DNA of 64,000 nucleotides from Corynebacterium sphenisci DSM 44792 (lineage in GTDB: Bacteria > Actinomycetota > Actinomycetes > Mycobacteriales > Mycobacteriaceae): contig NZ_CP009248.1 of the NCBI RefSeq assembly GCF_001941505.1, positions 1 through 64,000 on the forward strand, written 5' to 3'. Positions within the stretch are counted from its first letter, which is position 1. The number at the start of each line of letters is the position of its first letter. Both the position numbers and the translations under genes were made by a program. This document shows, piece after piece, positions 12,105 to 20,034 of this stretch. The notes under the pieces were generated by a model. That model did no database searches, was not told the origin of the DNA, and saw nothing but the letters and a program-made list of their open reading frames with translations.

Positions 12105-12303
12105 GCGGCTGCAGCCGGGCCACCGCCTCGGCCAACGCCGCCCGGGCCTCGGCCCGATCCCGGTGCACCGGGATGCCGCCGATCCGGGTGCCGGGCACCG
12201 CGGCCGCGGCGACCAGGGCGGAGAGATCCCGCACCCGCGCCCCGGTGGCGGCGCACACCTCCTCGGCGGCGATGAGCGCGTCCTCCCCGGTGAGCATGCT
12301 CAC
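12049..12303 (-). CDS. Doc-like (Fic-fold) small protein, putative toxin of TA pair
   Basis: An 84-residue product. The start (LTGEDALIAAEEV, then VRDLSALVAAAAVPGT) resembles the N-terminus of death-on-curing (Doc) toxins, which phosphorylate EF-Tu. The Doc/Fic catalytic motif HPFxxGNKR is not intact: at the expected place the sequence reads LQPLTGGNDALA, which lacks the histidine. It may be a degenerate or divergent member. GTG at 12303 overlaps the stop of the upstream antitoxin gene (GTGA), supporting coupling; ATG at 12297 is the alternative. Function is inferred mainly from the partner gene. Confidence 0.55.
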   Translation of the reverse strand: MSMLTGEDALIAAEEVCAATGARVRDLSALVAAAAVPGTRIGGIPVHRDRAEARAALAEAVARLQPLTGGNDALARVLDRIAFG

Positions 12304-12536
12304 CGCGGGTCCTCCCCCGGGCGGGGGCCGCGGGCGGCGCGCACGCGCCGCTCCAGGCCCCGGTAGGCCTCCACCTCCCGGCGGGCCAGGGCGCGCACCT
12401 CGGCGCCGCGCAGGGTGCGGGCGGCCTCGGCGGCGATCGCCTGCGCCGCGGCGACCTGCTTGGACACCCCCCGGGCCTCGGCGAGCAGGGTGAGCGCGGC
12501 GTCCTGCTCGGGGGTCAGCCGCAGGGTCATCGCCAT
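12300..12536 (-). CDS. Ribbon-helix-helix antitoxin-like regulator
   Basis: A 78-residue protein whose first half (MAMTLRLTPEQDAALTLLAE then ARGVSKQVAAAQAI) has the strand-helix-helix pattern of CopG/Arc-type DNA-binding antitoxins. The basic C-terminal tail would contact the partner. It overlaps the downstream Doc-like gene by four bases. A 23-base perfect inverted repeat at 12593-12615, 57 bases upstream, is a good candidate for its own operator, the usual autoregulation of such modules. Confidence 0.7.
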   Translation of the reverse strand: MAMTLRLTPEQDAALTLLAEARGVSKQVAAAQAIAAEAARTLRGAEVRALARREVEAYRGLERRVRAARGPRPGEDPR

Positions 12537-12592
12537 CGGGGCCTCCTCGCGATCCGGCGCCGGCGGCGGGGACGGTGCAGCCGGCGGATGAA

Positions 12593-12615
12593 GGTGATAC
12601 CTCGACGGTATCACC
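12593..12615. promoter_or_regulatory. Palindromic operator upstream of the TA pair
   Basis: GGTGATACC and GGTATCACC are exact inverted arms around TCGAC. On the minus strand TACCGT inside the repeat fits a -10 element for the TA operon, so binding would block its transcription. The site also lies 100 bases before gyrA on the other strand, so both promoters share this gap. Confidence 0.6.
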
Positions 12616-12654
12616 CGGTGGCCCGATGAGCGCCTCAGACGCCCCTGGGCGACG

Positions 12655-12660
12655 TAGGAT
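12655..12660 (+). promoter_or_regulatory. Candidate gyrA -10 element (TAGGAT)
   Basis: TAGGAT in the context GTAGGATGGTGGGG, 55 bases before the gyrA start and nearly identical to the gyrB promoter core at 5603-5616. No clear -35. Confidence 0.45.
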
Positions 12661-12714
12661 GGTGGGGATCGCCCCCACGGGGCGCAATTGAGACCCCATG
12701 AAAGAGGTAACCGA

Positions 12715-15324
12715 GTGAGCGACGACAACGACGGGACCCTGTTCGGCTCCGACGGTCCCAGCGACCGCATCGGCGACGAGGTGCGCCCGATCGACATCAA
12801 CGAGGAGATGCAGTCGAGCTACATCGACTACGCGATGAGCGTCATCGTGGGCCGCGCCCTGCCGGAGGTCCGCGACGGCCTCAAGCCGGTGCACCGCCGC
12901 ATCCTCTACGCGATGTTCGACAACGGCTACCGGCCGGACCGCGGCTACGTGAAGTCCGCGAAGCCCGTCTCCGACACCATGGGCAACTACCACCCGCACG
13001 GCGACTCGGCGATCTACGACACCATGGTGCGCATGGCCCAGCCCTGGTCCATGCGGTACCCGCTGGTCGACGGGCAGGGCAACTTCGGCTCCCGCGGCGA
13101 CGACGGGCCGGCCGCGATGCGCTACACCGAGGCCCGGCTCACCCCGCTGGCCATGGAGATGGTCCGCGACATCCGCGAGAACACCGTCGACTTCGCGCCG
13201 AACTACGACGGCCGCACCACCGAGCCGGTGGTGCTGCCCTCCCGGATCCCGCAGCTGCTCATGAACGGCTCCGGCGGCATCGCCGTGGGCATGGCCACGA
13301 ACATCCCGCCGCACAACCTCCGCGAGATCGCCGAGGCGATCAACTGGTGCCTGGACAACCCGGAGGCGGACGAGAAGACCGCCCTGGAGGAGATCATGGC
13401 CCGGATCAAGGGCCCGGACTTCCCCACCGGCGGGCTCATCGTCGGCGACAAGGGCATCCACGACGCGTACACCACCGGGCGCGGCTCCATCAAGATGCGC
13501 GGCATCACCTCCATCGAGGAGGAGGGCAACCGGCAGTCCATCGTGATCACCGAGCTGCCCTACCAGGTCAACCCGGACCGGATGATCGCCAATATCGCGG
13601 AGCAGGTCCGCGACGGCCGGATCGCCGGCATCTCCAGCATCGACGACGAGTCCGATCTCAAATGGGGCATGCGGATCGTGGTCAAGCTCAAGCGGGACGC
13701 GGTGCCGCGGGTGGTGCTCAACAACCTGTACAAGCACTCCCAGCTGCAGACCAGCTTCGGCGCGAACATGCTCTCCATCGTCGACGGGGTGCCGCGCACC
13801 CTGCGCATCGACCAGCTGGTGCGGCTCTACGTCGACCACCAGATCGAGGTCATCGTCCGGCGCACCCAGTACCGCCTGGACGAGGCGGAGAAGAAGGCGC
13901 ACATCCTGCGCGGCCTGGTCAAGGCCCTGGACGCCCTGGACGAGGTGATCGCCCTGATCCGGCGCTCCTCCACGGTGGACGTCGCCCGCACCGGCCTGAT
14001 GGAGCTGCTGGACATCGACGAGGCGCAGGCCGACGCCATCCTGGCGATGCAGCTGCGCAAGCTCGCCGCCCTGGAGCGGCAGAAGATCGTCGACGAGCTC
14101 GCCGCCATCGAGGAGAGGATCGCTGACTACAAGGACATCCTGGCCAAGCCCGAGCGGCAGCGCGCCATCGTCCGCGACGAACTCGCCGAGGTCGTCGAGA
14201 AGTACGGCGACGACCGGCGCTCCAAGATCGTCGGCGCCATCGGCGAGGTCAGCGAGGAGGACCTCATCGCCCGGGAGAACGTGGTGGTCACCATCACCTC
14301 CACCGGCTACGCCAAGCGCACCAAGGTCGACTCCTACAAGTCCCAGCGGCGCGGCGGCAAGGGGGTGCGCGGGGCGGACCTCAAGCAGGACGACATCATC
14401 CGGCACTTCTTCGTCTGCTCCACCCACGACTGGATGCTCTTCTTCACCAACGCCGGCCGGGTCTACCGGCTCAAGGCCTACGAGCTGCCGGAGGCCACCC
14501 GCGCCGCCCGCGGCCAGCACGTGGCGAACCTGCTGGAGTTCCAGCCCGGGGAGAAGATCGCCGAGGTGCTGCAGGTCTCCAGCTACTCCGACGCCCCCTA
14601 CCTGGTGCTGGCCACCGCCGCCGGCCGGGTGAAGAAGTCCCGGCTGGAGGACTACGACTCGGCGCGCTCCTCCGGGCTCATCGCGATCAACCTGCGCGAG
14701 GGCGACACCCTCATCGGGGCCCGGCTGTGCGGCCCGGACGATGATCTGCTGCTGGTCTCCGAACGCGGCCAGGCGATCCGCTTCCCCGCCTCCGACGAGG
14801 TGCTGCGCCCGATGGGCCGGGCCACCGGCGGCGTGCTCGGCATGCGCTTCAAGGACGGCGACAGCCTGCTGTCCATGGTCGTCGTGGAGGAGGGCCAGAA
14901 CCTGCTGGTCGCCACCACCGGCGGCTACGGCAAGAAGACCCGCCTGGACGAGTACAGCCCGCAGGGCCGCGGCGGCCAGGGCGTGCTCACCCTGAAGTAC
15001 GACAAGAAGCGCGGGCCGCTGATGGGCGCCCTGGTGGTGGACAACGAGGACGAGATCTTCGCGGTCACCTCCGCCGGGGACGTGATCCGCACCCGGGTCA
15101 ACGAGATCCGGGCGACCTCGCGCGCCACCAAGGGCGTGCGGCTGGTGAACCTCGCCGAGGGCACCGAGCTGCTCGCCATCGACCGCAATGTCGAGGACGA
15201 GGGCGAGGAGGCCGCCGCGCAGGTCTCCGAGGCCGGCACCCTGGACATCGTCACCCCCCGGCCCGGTGGGGCCGACGGGGCCCGCGTGCACCACAAGGGT
15301 GACGCGCCGAAGGGCAAGGAGTAG
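12715..15324 (+). CDS. gyrA: DNA gyrase subunit A
   Basis: GyrA is the DNA cleavage and religation subunit of gyrase. The start GTG at 12715 follows AAAGAGGTAA (12701-12710) and gives 869 residues; an ATG at 12688 is in frame but precedes the ribosome site. The catalytic tyrosine is Tyr137 in AMRYTEARL. The quinolone-resistance region reads [15 protein letters not shown] with Ser98 and Asp102, the residues found in quinolone-susceptible enzymes. The C-terminal beta-pinwheel has the GyrA-box QRRGGKGV near residue 545. gyrB lies 5 kb upstream rather than adjacent, because an accessory block intervenes. Confidence 0.97.
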   Translation: MSDDNDGTLFGSDGPSDRIGDEVRPIDINEEMQSSYIDYAMSVIVGRALPEVRDGLKPVHRRILYAMFDNGYRPDRGYVKSAKPVSDTMGNYHPHGDSAIYDTMVRMAQPWSMRYPLVDGQGNFGSRGDDGPAAMRYTEARLTPLAMEMVRDIRENTVDFAPNYDGRTTEPVVLPSRIPQLLMNGSGGIAVGMATNIPPHNLREIAEAINWCLDNPEADEKTALEEIMARIKGPDFPTGGLIVGDKGIHDAYTTGRGSIKMRGITSIEEEGNRQSIVITELPYQVNPDRMIANIAEQVRDGRIAGISSIDDESDLKWGMRIVVKLKRDAVPRVVLNNLYKHSQLQTSFGANMLSIVDGVPRTLRIDQLVRLYVDHQIEVIVRRTQYRLDEAEKKAHILRGLVKALDALDEVIALIRRSSTVDVARTGLMELLDIDEAQADAILAMQLRKLAALERQKIVDELAAIEERIADYKDILAKPERQRAIVRDELAEVVEKYGDDRRSKIVGAIGEVSEEDLIARENVVVTITSTGYAKRTKVDSYKSQRRGGKGVRGADLKQDDIIRHFFVCSTHDWMLFFTNAGRVYRLKAYELPEATRAARGQHVANLLEFQPGEKIAEVLQVSSYSDAPYLVLATAAGRVKKSRLEDYDSARSSGLIAINLREGDTLIGARLCGPDDDLLLVSERGQAIRFPASDEVLRPMGRATGGVLGMRFKDGDSLLSMVVVEEGQNLLVATTGGYGKKTRLDEYSPQGRGGQGVLTLKYDKKRGPLMGALVVDNEDEIFAVTSAGDVIRTRVNEIRATSRATKGVRLVNLAEGTELLAIDRNVEDEGEEAAAQVSEAGTLDIVTPRPGGADGARVHHKGDAPKGKE

Positions 15325-15327
15325 CTC

Positions 15328-15666
15328 ATGACCGCCACCGGACCGCGCCAGGCGGAGCTCACCCGGATCGGGGCCTGGTCCGCGCTGCGGGCCTCCGCCG
15401 CGGTGAGCGTGATCGGCTTCCTCGCCTGGATGATCGCCGTCGCCGTGCTCTACCTGGTGCTCGGCGCCGCCGGCATCTGGGACGCGATCGGCGATCTGAT
15501 CGGCGGGGAGCCGATCGGCGCCGGCACCGTGTTCCTCGCCGCCGCGGGACTGGGTGCGCTGTGGGTGGTGCTGGTCACCGCCCTGCTCACCCTCGGCGCG
15601 ATCATCTACAACGCCTGCGCCGGTCTGGTCGGCGGAGTGGTCGTGGACCTCGACGACCCCGCCTGA
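15328..15666 (+). CDS. DUF3566 membrane protein
   Basis: A 112-residue protein with two hydrophobic segments (about residues 25-50 and 70-100) and the short ending VVVDLDDPA. DUF3566 proteins occur directly downstream of gyrA in actinobacteria. The role is unknown. Only three bases separate it from the gyrA stop, so it is almost certainly co-transcribed with gyrA. Confidence 0.85.
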   Translation: MTATGPRQAELTRIGAWSALRASAAVSVIGFLAWMIAVAVLYLVLGAAGIWDAIGDLIGGEPIGAGTVFLAAAGLGALWVVLVTALLTLGAIIYNACAGLVGGVVVDLDDPA

Positions 15667-15709
15667 GGCCCCCTCCCGGAGCGGGGCGGATCCGCGGTGA
15701 ACTGCGGAT

Positions 15710-15739
15710 TTGCCGTTCGGCTCGGCACTGGGTTAAGTT
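15710..15739 (+). promoter_or_regulatory. tRNA-Ile promoter candidate
   Basis: TTGCCG (15710-15715) and TAAGTT (15734-15739) with an 18-base spacer, ending 13 bases before the mature tRNA-Ile. Confidence 0.4.
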
Positions 15740-15752
15740 GTATCCCGGTTCC

Positions 15753-15829
15753 GGGCCTATAGCTCAGGCGGTTAGAGCACTTCGCTGATAACGAAGGGGT
15801 CGGAGGTTCAAGTCCTCCTAGGCCCACCA
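15753..15829 (+). tRNA. tRNA-Ile (GAT)
   Basis: A full cloverleaf with acceptor GGGCCTA/TAGGCCC and anticodon loop CTGATAA (GAT at 15787-15789). The T-arm is GGAGG TTCAAGT CCTCC, and CCA is encoded at 15827-15829. The gyrA/tRNA-Ile/tRNA-Ala order is conserved in the order Mycobacteriales. Confidence 0.97.
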
Positions 15830-15837
15830 CCACCGGG

Positions 15838-15881
15838 CCCCGCGCCGGCCGGGCGTAGCAGCCCGGCGGGCGCGGGGTTTT
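15838..15881 (+). terminator. Intrinsic terminator between tRNA-Ile and tRNA-Ala
   Basis: 17-base arms (15838-15854 and 15861-15877, one mismatch) around a six-base loop, followed by TTTT. A classic intrinsic terminator, so the two tRNAs are probably separate units or only partly read through. Confidence 0.8.
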
Positions 15882-15909
15882 CCGCTTTCCGGCGGCCTCC
15901 CCGGCACCC

Positions 15910-15982
15910 GGGGCCTTAGCTCAATTGGTAGAGCACCACCTTTGCAAGGTGGGGGTCAGGGGTTCGATTCCCCTAGGCTCCA
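15910..15982 (+). tRNA. tRNA-Ala (TGC)
   Basis: Acceptor GGGGCCT/AGGCTCC (one G-T pair), anticodon loop TTTGCAA (TGC at 15943-15945) and T-arm AGGGG TTCGATT CCCCT. The 3' CCA is not encoded (CCG follows the discriminator A). Confidence 0.97.
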
Positions 15983-15987
15983 CCGCA

Positions 15988-16020
15988 CGCGGCCCCCGCC
16001 CCTCCCGGGCGGGGGCCGCG
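15988..16020 (+). terminator. Hairpin terminator after tRNA-Ala
   Basis: Perfect 14-base-pair stem (15988-16001 and 16007-16020) with a five-base loop, six bases after the tRNA. No T-run. Confidence 0.65.
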
Positions 16021-16041
16021 GCCGATCCGCCTGCGGCATGG

Positions 16042-16070
16042 TTGACCCGGTGCCGGGAACCTGCCATACT
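16042..16070 (+). promoter_or_regulatory. Promoter before the second Abi gene and its small RNA
   Basis: TTGACC (16042-16047) and CATACT (16065-16070) are spaced by exactly 17 bases, one of the best sigma-A-like promoters in the window. Transcription would start near 16077. Confidence 0.55.
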
Positions 16071-16076
16071 CGAGGC

Positions 16077-16126
16077 GATAGTCCCCCCGCCGCCTCTCCT
16101 CGATGCGCACTGCGGGGGTCCTTTTT
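16077..16126 (+). ncRNA. Candidate hairpin RNA preceding the second Abi/HEPN gene
   Basis: From the predicted start, about 50 bases can fold with CCCCCGC (16084-16090) paired to GCGGGGG (16112-16118). The long loop contains a further CGC/GCG pairing. TCCTTTTT (16119-16126) follows and resembles an intrinsic terminator. The ORF begins 14 bases later. The arrangement mirrors the one before the first Abi gene. It may be an RNA antitoxin, an attenuator, or both; this is inferred from layout only. Confidence 0.42.
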
Positions 16127-16139
16127 ATATGGTCGGGCC

Positions 16140-17075
16140 ATGGGCACACCACCGAGACTGTCCGTGGAGCAGCGCGTGCGCTATCTGGTCGACCACGGCT
16201 ACGTCGACGGGTCCACGATCACCGACGCGCACCGGAGCCGGCTCGCGGCCCTGAACTTCCACTACTTCCTCGGCTACGCCGGCAACTACCGGGCCCTGGC
16301 GGATCGGGGCCGGACGGGGCTTCCGGCCAAGGACGCCGCCGACCTGTTCCGGCTCATCGACCTCGACGCCCGCCTCGCCGGGATGGTGCATGATCGGCTG
16401 CGCGCCGTGGAATGGCGGCTGCGCGCCATGGTCGTCGACCTGTACTGCGGCACATACGGCCCCACGGGCTTCCTGGACGAGGGGCGGTATCTGCGGGTCA
16501 GCAAGGACGAGCCCGCCCGGGCGATGGTCGCCACCATCCTGCGCGACATCTACCGCCATGATGAGCCGTACGTGGGCCGGGCCCTCGACGCCGCCTGGGC
16601 CGACCGGGCGGGGGAACGGCCCCGGAAGTACCGGCCGGGGGACCATGATCTGCTCCTCGAGCTCGCCGGGGAGCTGCCGCTGTGGGCGGTGATCGACGCC
16701 TTCAGCCTCGGTACCCTGGGCCGCTTCATCATGACCTGCGACGGCGATGCCGGCGCGCCGCTGTGGCGCGACCTCGCCGGGCAGCTGGGCGTCAACGCCA
16801 GGATCTTCCCCACCCAGATCAAGGCCGTCACCTACCTGCGCAACACCGTCGCCCACCACTCCCGGCTGTGGATGCGCACCACCCGGGACGGGGCGAAGAA
16901 GCCGAAGCGCTTCGCGAAAAGGCTCCGGGACGTGGACTCGAAGTCGATGTACTGGGCGATACTCGCCCTGGCGACCTTCCTGCCCGGCGCCGAGGGGCGC
17001 CGCTTCGTGGCGGAGCTGGACGATTTCCTCGACGGCGAGGACCTGTACCGGCGCGGCATCACCAGGAGCGGCTGA
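16140..17075 (+). CDS. Abi-family (AbiD/AbiF-like) HEPN protein 2
   Basis: A 311-residue Abi_2-family protein. It has an early FHYFLGYAGNYRAL stretch (about 40-53), a conserved IDLDARLAGMVHDRLRAVEWRLR helix region, and LRNTVAHHSRLWMR near residue 234. The last gives the HEPN ribonuclease motif R-X4-H (R234, H239). It is a distant paralogue of the protein encoded at 10609, but its GC content matches the chromosome, so it may be an older acquisition. The ATG at 16140 is used because the upstream region holds the promoter and hairpin. It lies right behind tRNA-Ala, a typical integration neighbourhood. Confidence 0.83.
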   Translation: MGTPPRLSVEQRVRYLVDHGYVDGSTITDAHRSRLAALNFHYFLGYAGNYRALADRGRTGLPAKDAADLFRLIDLDARLAGMVHDRLRAVEWRLRAMVVDLYCGTYGPTGFLDEGRYLRVSKDEPARAMVATILRDIYRHDEPYVGRALDAAWADRAGERPRKYRPGDHDLLLELAGELPLWAVIDAFSLGTLGRFIMTCDGDAGAPLWRDLAGQLGVNARIFPTQIKAVTYLRNTVAHHSRLWMRTTRDGAKKPKRFAKRLRDVDSKSMYWAILALATFLPGAEGRRFVAELDDFLDGEDLYRRGITRSG

Positions 17076-17096
17076 GCCGCCCCCGGAAACGCCGCC

Positions 17097-17127
17097 GGCC
17101 CCGCCCCCCTCTCGGGGACGGGGCCGT
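17097..17127 (+). terminator. Hairpin after Abi gene 2
   Basis: CGGCCC pairs with GGGCCG around an inner CCCC/GGGG stem. It lies 22 bases after the stop, in the gap to a convergent gene. No T-run. Confidence 0.4.
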
Positions 17128-17143
17128 GCGGCATCCGGGGCGC

Positions 17144-17162
17144 CCGCCGCATCCTGCGGCGG
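17144..17162 (-). terminator. Hairpin after the Ala/Lys-rich gene
   Basis: CCGCCGCA and TGCGGCGG form an eight-pair stem with a three-base loop, ten bases beyond the stop of the minus-strand gene. Confidence 0.45.
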
Positions 17163-17172
17163 TGCCGGGGCG

Positions 17173-18330
17173 CTACTTCTTGTTGCGGGCGCCGCCGGGC
17201 TTCGGGGCGGCCGGCTTGTTCTGCTTCGCCTTGTTCTCGGCGATGTCGGCCTTGACCTCGGCCTGGTTGGCGACCTCGTTGGCGGAGTCGGCCGCCTCGT
17301 CGGCGCCCTTCTTCGCGGCATCGGCGGTCTTGTCGGCGGCGGACTTGGTGGAGTCGGCGGCCTGCTTCGCGCCGGCCTTGGTCTTCGCCTCGGCGGCGTC
17401 GGCGGCGTCCTTGGCCTTCGCGGCGGCCTCATCGGCCTTCTCCGCGGTGGCGTCGGCGGCCTCATCGGCCTTGGCGGAGACCTGCTGCGCGGCCTCGGCG
17501 GTCTTGTCCGCGCCCTCCTCGGCGGCCTCGGCGGCGGCCTCGGCGGCCTCCGCGGTCTTCTCCGCGGCCTCGGCGGCGGCGGACTTCGCGCCGGCGGCGG
17601 CGTCCTCCGCGGCGTCCTTGGCCTTGGCGGTGGCGTCCCCGGCGAGGTCGGCGGCCTTCGCGGCGGTCTTGTCCGCGGCGGACTTCACCGTGTCCGCGGC
17701 CTCGGCGGCGGCCTCCTTGGCCTTCTGCGCCGCCTCCGGGGCGTTCGCCTTCGCCTTCTGCGCGGTCTCCTTGAGCTTGGCGGGGGCCTGCTCCACCGGC
17801 AGCTTGTCCTCCTTGCGCAGCTTCACCACGAGGGCGGCCACGGCGGCGAGGATCAGGGTCAGGATGAGGGTCTTGCGCAGCTTGCGCTCGCGGCGCTGCT
17901 TCTTGCCGGTGACCGTGTCCACGGTCCTGCCGGCGCGCTTGCGCAGCTGCTTCGCGGACTTCTTGGCGTCCTTGCGGGCGGCCTTGAGCTCCTTGCGGCT
18001 CTTCTTCCGGCCCTTGGCGGCGCGCTTGGCGAGCTCATCGGACTTCTTCTGGGCCTTCTTCTCCGCGCGGGAGAGCTTCTTGCGGCCGGTCTTGGCCAGG
18101 TCCTCCGCCCGGTCGGCGGCGCGGTCCTGGATCTCGGCGGCGACCTTGCGGGCCTCCTCGGTCTTCTCCGAGGCGGCCTCGCGCGCCTGGTCGGCCTTCT
18201 CCGCGGCGAGCTTCTTCGCCTCCTGGAGGGTGTCGTAGAACTCCGCGGACTTCTTGTCCTTGTAGTCGCCGTAGGCCGAGAAGGCGTTCTTCACGCCTTT
18301 CGCGGCCAACGAGATGGTGCTGGGGTACAT
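17173..18330 (-). CDS. Ala/Lys/Glu-rich coiled membrane-anchored protein
   Basis: A 385-residue low-complexity protein. Residues 30-150 are Lys/Ala/Glu rich and strongly basic. A single hydrophobic helix (LRKTLILTLILAAVAALVV, about 153-171) follows. The C-terminal half (about 185-385) is made of roughly 11-residue AEKADEAA-type repeats like those of apolipoprotein/LEA proteins, which form amphipathic helices. The topology would be a single-pass protein with helical tails on both sides. The function is unknown; envelope, lipid-binding or nucleoid-tethering roles are possible. It is separate from its neighbours, being convergent to abi2 and divergent from ppiA. Confidence 0.75.
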   Translation of the reverse strand: MYPSTISLAAKGVKNAFSAYGDYKDKKSAEFYDTLQEAKKLAAEKADQAREAASEKTEEARKVAAEIQDRAADRAEDLAKTGRKKLSRAEKKAQKKSDELAKRAAKGRKKSRKELKAARKDAKKSAKQLRKRAGRTVDTVTGKKQRRERKLRKTLILTLILAAVAALVVKLRKEDKLPVEQAPAKLKETAQKAKANAPEAAQKAKEAAAEAADTVKSAADKTAAKAADLAGDATAKAKDAAEDAAAGAKSAAAEAAEKTAEAAEAAAEAAEEGADKTAEAAQQVSAKADEAADATAEKADEAAAKAKDAADAAEAKTKAGAKQAADSTKSAADKTADAAKKGADEAADSANEVANQAEVKADIAENKAKQNKPAAPKPGGARNKK

Positions 18331-18441
18331 GCCTGGGTTCTCCTCTGGTGTGCGTCGAACGTCACGTCGTTCAACACCAGGTTAGGGGTTTTCCGGGCTC
18401 CGCGTTGTGGCACCCGCGGATCCGCCGGTATCGTCGGTGGG

Positions 18442-18981
18442 GTGACTATCAAGACCGCGACCGCGACCGTGCACACCAACCACGGCGACATCGTCATCGA
18501 CCTGTTCGGCAACCACGCCCCGAAGACCGTGGAGAACTTCATCGGCCTGGCCGAGGGCACCGCGGACTACACCACCCGCAACGCCTCCGGCACCGAGTCC
18601 GGCCCGTTCTACGACGGCGCCCTCTTCCACCGGATCATCGCCGGGTTCATGATCCAGGGCGGCGACCCGGAGGGCACCGGCACCGGCGGGCCCGGCTACA
18701 TGTTCGACGACGAGATCCACCCGGAGCTCGTCTTCGACCGCCCGTACCTGCTGGCCATGGCCAATGCGGGCAAGCGCGGCGGCCGCGGCACCAACGGCTC
18801 CCAGTTCTTCATCACCGTCTCGGCCACCCCGCACCTCAACGGCAACCACACCATCTTCGGCGAGGTCGCCGACGAGGCCTCGAAGAAGGTCGTCGACGAG
18901 ATCGCCCGGGTCGCCACGGACCACTGGGACCGCCCTCTGGAGCCGGTGGCAATCACCTCCATCGACATCGAGCGGGCCTAG
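18442..18981 (+). CDS. ppiA: Peptidyl-prolyl cis-trans isomerase (cyclophilin type)
   Basis: A 179-residue cyclophilin without a signal peptide, so probably cytosolic. It has the conserved FHRIIAGFMIQGGDP core (catalytic arginine in FHR), GTNGSQFFIT and the late LNGNHTIFGEV segment. It accelerates proline isomerisation in protein folding. The GTG start at 18442 has TATCGT at 18429-18434, consistent with a leaderless transcript. A ppiA-rhomboid-crgA order also occurs in relatives. Confidence 0.93.
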   Translation: MTIKTATATVHTNHGDIVIDLFGNHAPKTVENFIGLAEGTADYTTRNASGTESGPFYDGALFHRIIAGFMIQGGDPEGTGTGGPGYMFDDEIHPELVFDRPYLLAMANAGKRGGRGTNGSQFFITVSATPHLNGNHTIFGEVADEASKKVVDEIARVATDHWDRPLEPVAITSIDIERA

Positions 18982-19021
18982 CCCCGCACCCCGCGCCCGG
19001 CCACCTCGGCCGCGGCGCACC

Positions 19022-19070
19022 GCCCCGGGCCCGCCCCCGCCGCCGTCGGCGGGGGACCGGCCCGGGGCTT
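19022..19070 (+). terminator. Long hairpin terminator after ppiA
   Basis: GCCCCGGGCC (19022-19031) pairs with GGCCCGGGGC (19059-19068), with a second inner GC stem between. TT follows. Confidence 0.6.
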
Positions 19071-19096
19071 CGCCGTGCCCCGGTAGATTCACGGCC

Positions 19097-19849
19097 ATGG
19101 GCCCCCATGCGCACCCCCGCCCCGCCGATGCCGGTCGCCCGGCCGGCCCCGCCCGGACCGGCTGGTTCGCCGGGGCGCCGGCGACGCTGGCGCTGGTCGT
19201 GGCCTGCACCGCGCTCTACCTCGCCGGGGCGGCGGCCTCGGGCTCCATCGAGCGCAACCTCGCCGCCCCGGTGATGGCCCGCGGGGTGCTCCACGGGCCG
19301 GCGATGGCCGGGGCCGGCTGGCTGCGCCTGGTCAGCGGGCCGCTGCTGCATGACGGGCCGGGGCATCTGCTGTCCAATATGGTGCTGCTGTCCCTGGTCG
19401 GCCCGCAGGTGGAGCGGTTCTGGGGTACGGCCCGCTTCGCCGCGCTCACCGCGGTGACCGCGCTCGGCTCCTCCGCGGCGGTGCTGTGGTGGACCCCGCA
19501 GGCCCCGACGGTGGGGATCTCCGGGGCGCTGCTCGGCATCTGGCTGGTCTTCGGCGCCCAGCTGGCCGTGGTCGATTCACGGCAGCTGCGCGGCACCTCG
19601 GTGCTGGTGCTGGTCACCCTGTGCATGCCGATCTTCATCGGCGGGATCTCCTCGTCCGGGCATGTCGGTGGCCTGCTCACCGGGCTGCCGGTGGCCCTGG
19701 GCTGGGCGGCGGCGCTGCGCGCGCCCGGCCCGGTGCGCGCGGGGCGGCTGAACCTGGTGCTCGCGGCGGTCGGCGCGTTCGTCGTCGCGGCGCTGGTCCT
19801 GTGGTGGGCGGCCCCACCGGCGGCGCTCGCCCCGGTCCCCGCGCCCTGA
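19097..19849 (+). CDS. Rhomboid family intramembrane serine protease
   Basis: A 250-residue membrane protein with about six hydrophobic helices. The active site is present: GISGALLG supplies the catalytic serine and SSGHVGGLLTG the histidine. The HDGPGHLLSNM segment is the conserved loop after helix 1. Rhomboids cut transmembrane helices of other proteins; the substrate here is unknown. The stop codon falls within the first unit of a 21-base tandem repeat. Confidence 0.9.
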   Translation: MGPHAHPRPADAGRPAGPARTGWFAGAPATLALVVACTALYLAGAAASGSIERNLAAPVMARGVLHGPAMAGAGWLRLVSGPLLHDGPGHLLSNMVLLSLVGPQVERFWGTARFAALTAVTALGSSAAVLWWTPQAPTVGISGALLGIWLVFGAQLAVVDSRQLRGTSVLVLVTLCMPIFIGGISSSGHVGGLLTGLPVALGWAAALRAPGPVRAGRLNLVLAAVGAFVVAALVLWWAAPPAALAPVPAP

Positions 19850-19906
19850 TCCCGGCCCCCGCCGCCCTGATCCCGGCCCCCGCCGCCCCGAGCCCGGCCT
19901 CCGCCC
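19844..19906. repeat. Three 21-base tandem repeats overlapping the rhomboid stop
   Basis: CCCTGATCCCGGCCCCCGCC plus a final G occurs exactly at 19844-19864 and 19865-19885, with a third copy bearing four changes at 19886-19906. The first unit contains the rhomboid stop codon. This probably arose by slippage. Confidence 0.85.
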
Positions 19907-20005
19907 CGCCTCCCCCGCCACCCGGCGCCCGCGCCCGTCCGGGCCCGGCCCCGATCCCGCCGCCGACCGGGTGCCGCCGGCCCGGTTCCGGGGCCGCCGC
20001 CGGCC

Positions 20006-20034
20006 GGCACCCTCAATGTTCTCTTGAGGGTGCC
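20006..20034. repeat. Perfect 11-pair inverted repeat beside DnaA boxes
   Basis: GGCACCCTCAA and TTGAGGGTGCC around a seven-base loop, 25 bases before the first DnaA-box-like sequence. It may end rhomboid transcription or mark the edge of the box cluster. Confidence 0.6.

Noticed and set aside
12049..15294. 1081-codon open frame on the minus strand through gyrA
   Set aside because: It lies opposite a certain gyrA gene and reads as His/Gly/Asp-rich nonsense; only its 3' end coincides with the real Doc-like gene.
16103..16139. ATG at 16103 as an alternative start in the second Abi leader
   Set aside because: It is in another frame from the Abi protein and falls inside the hairpin; the ATG at 16140 gives the family N-terminus.
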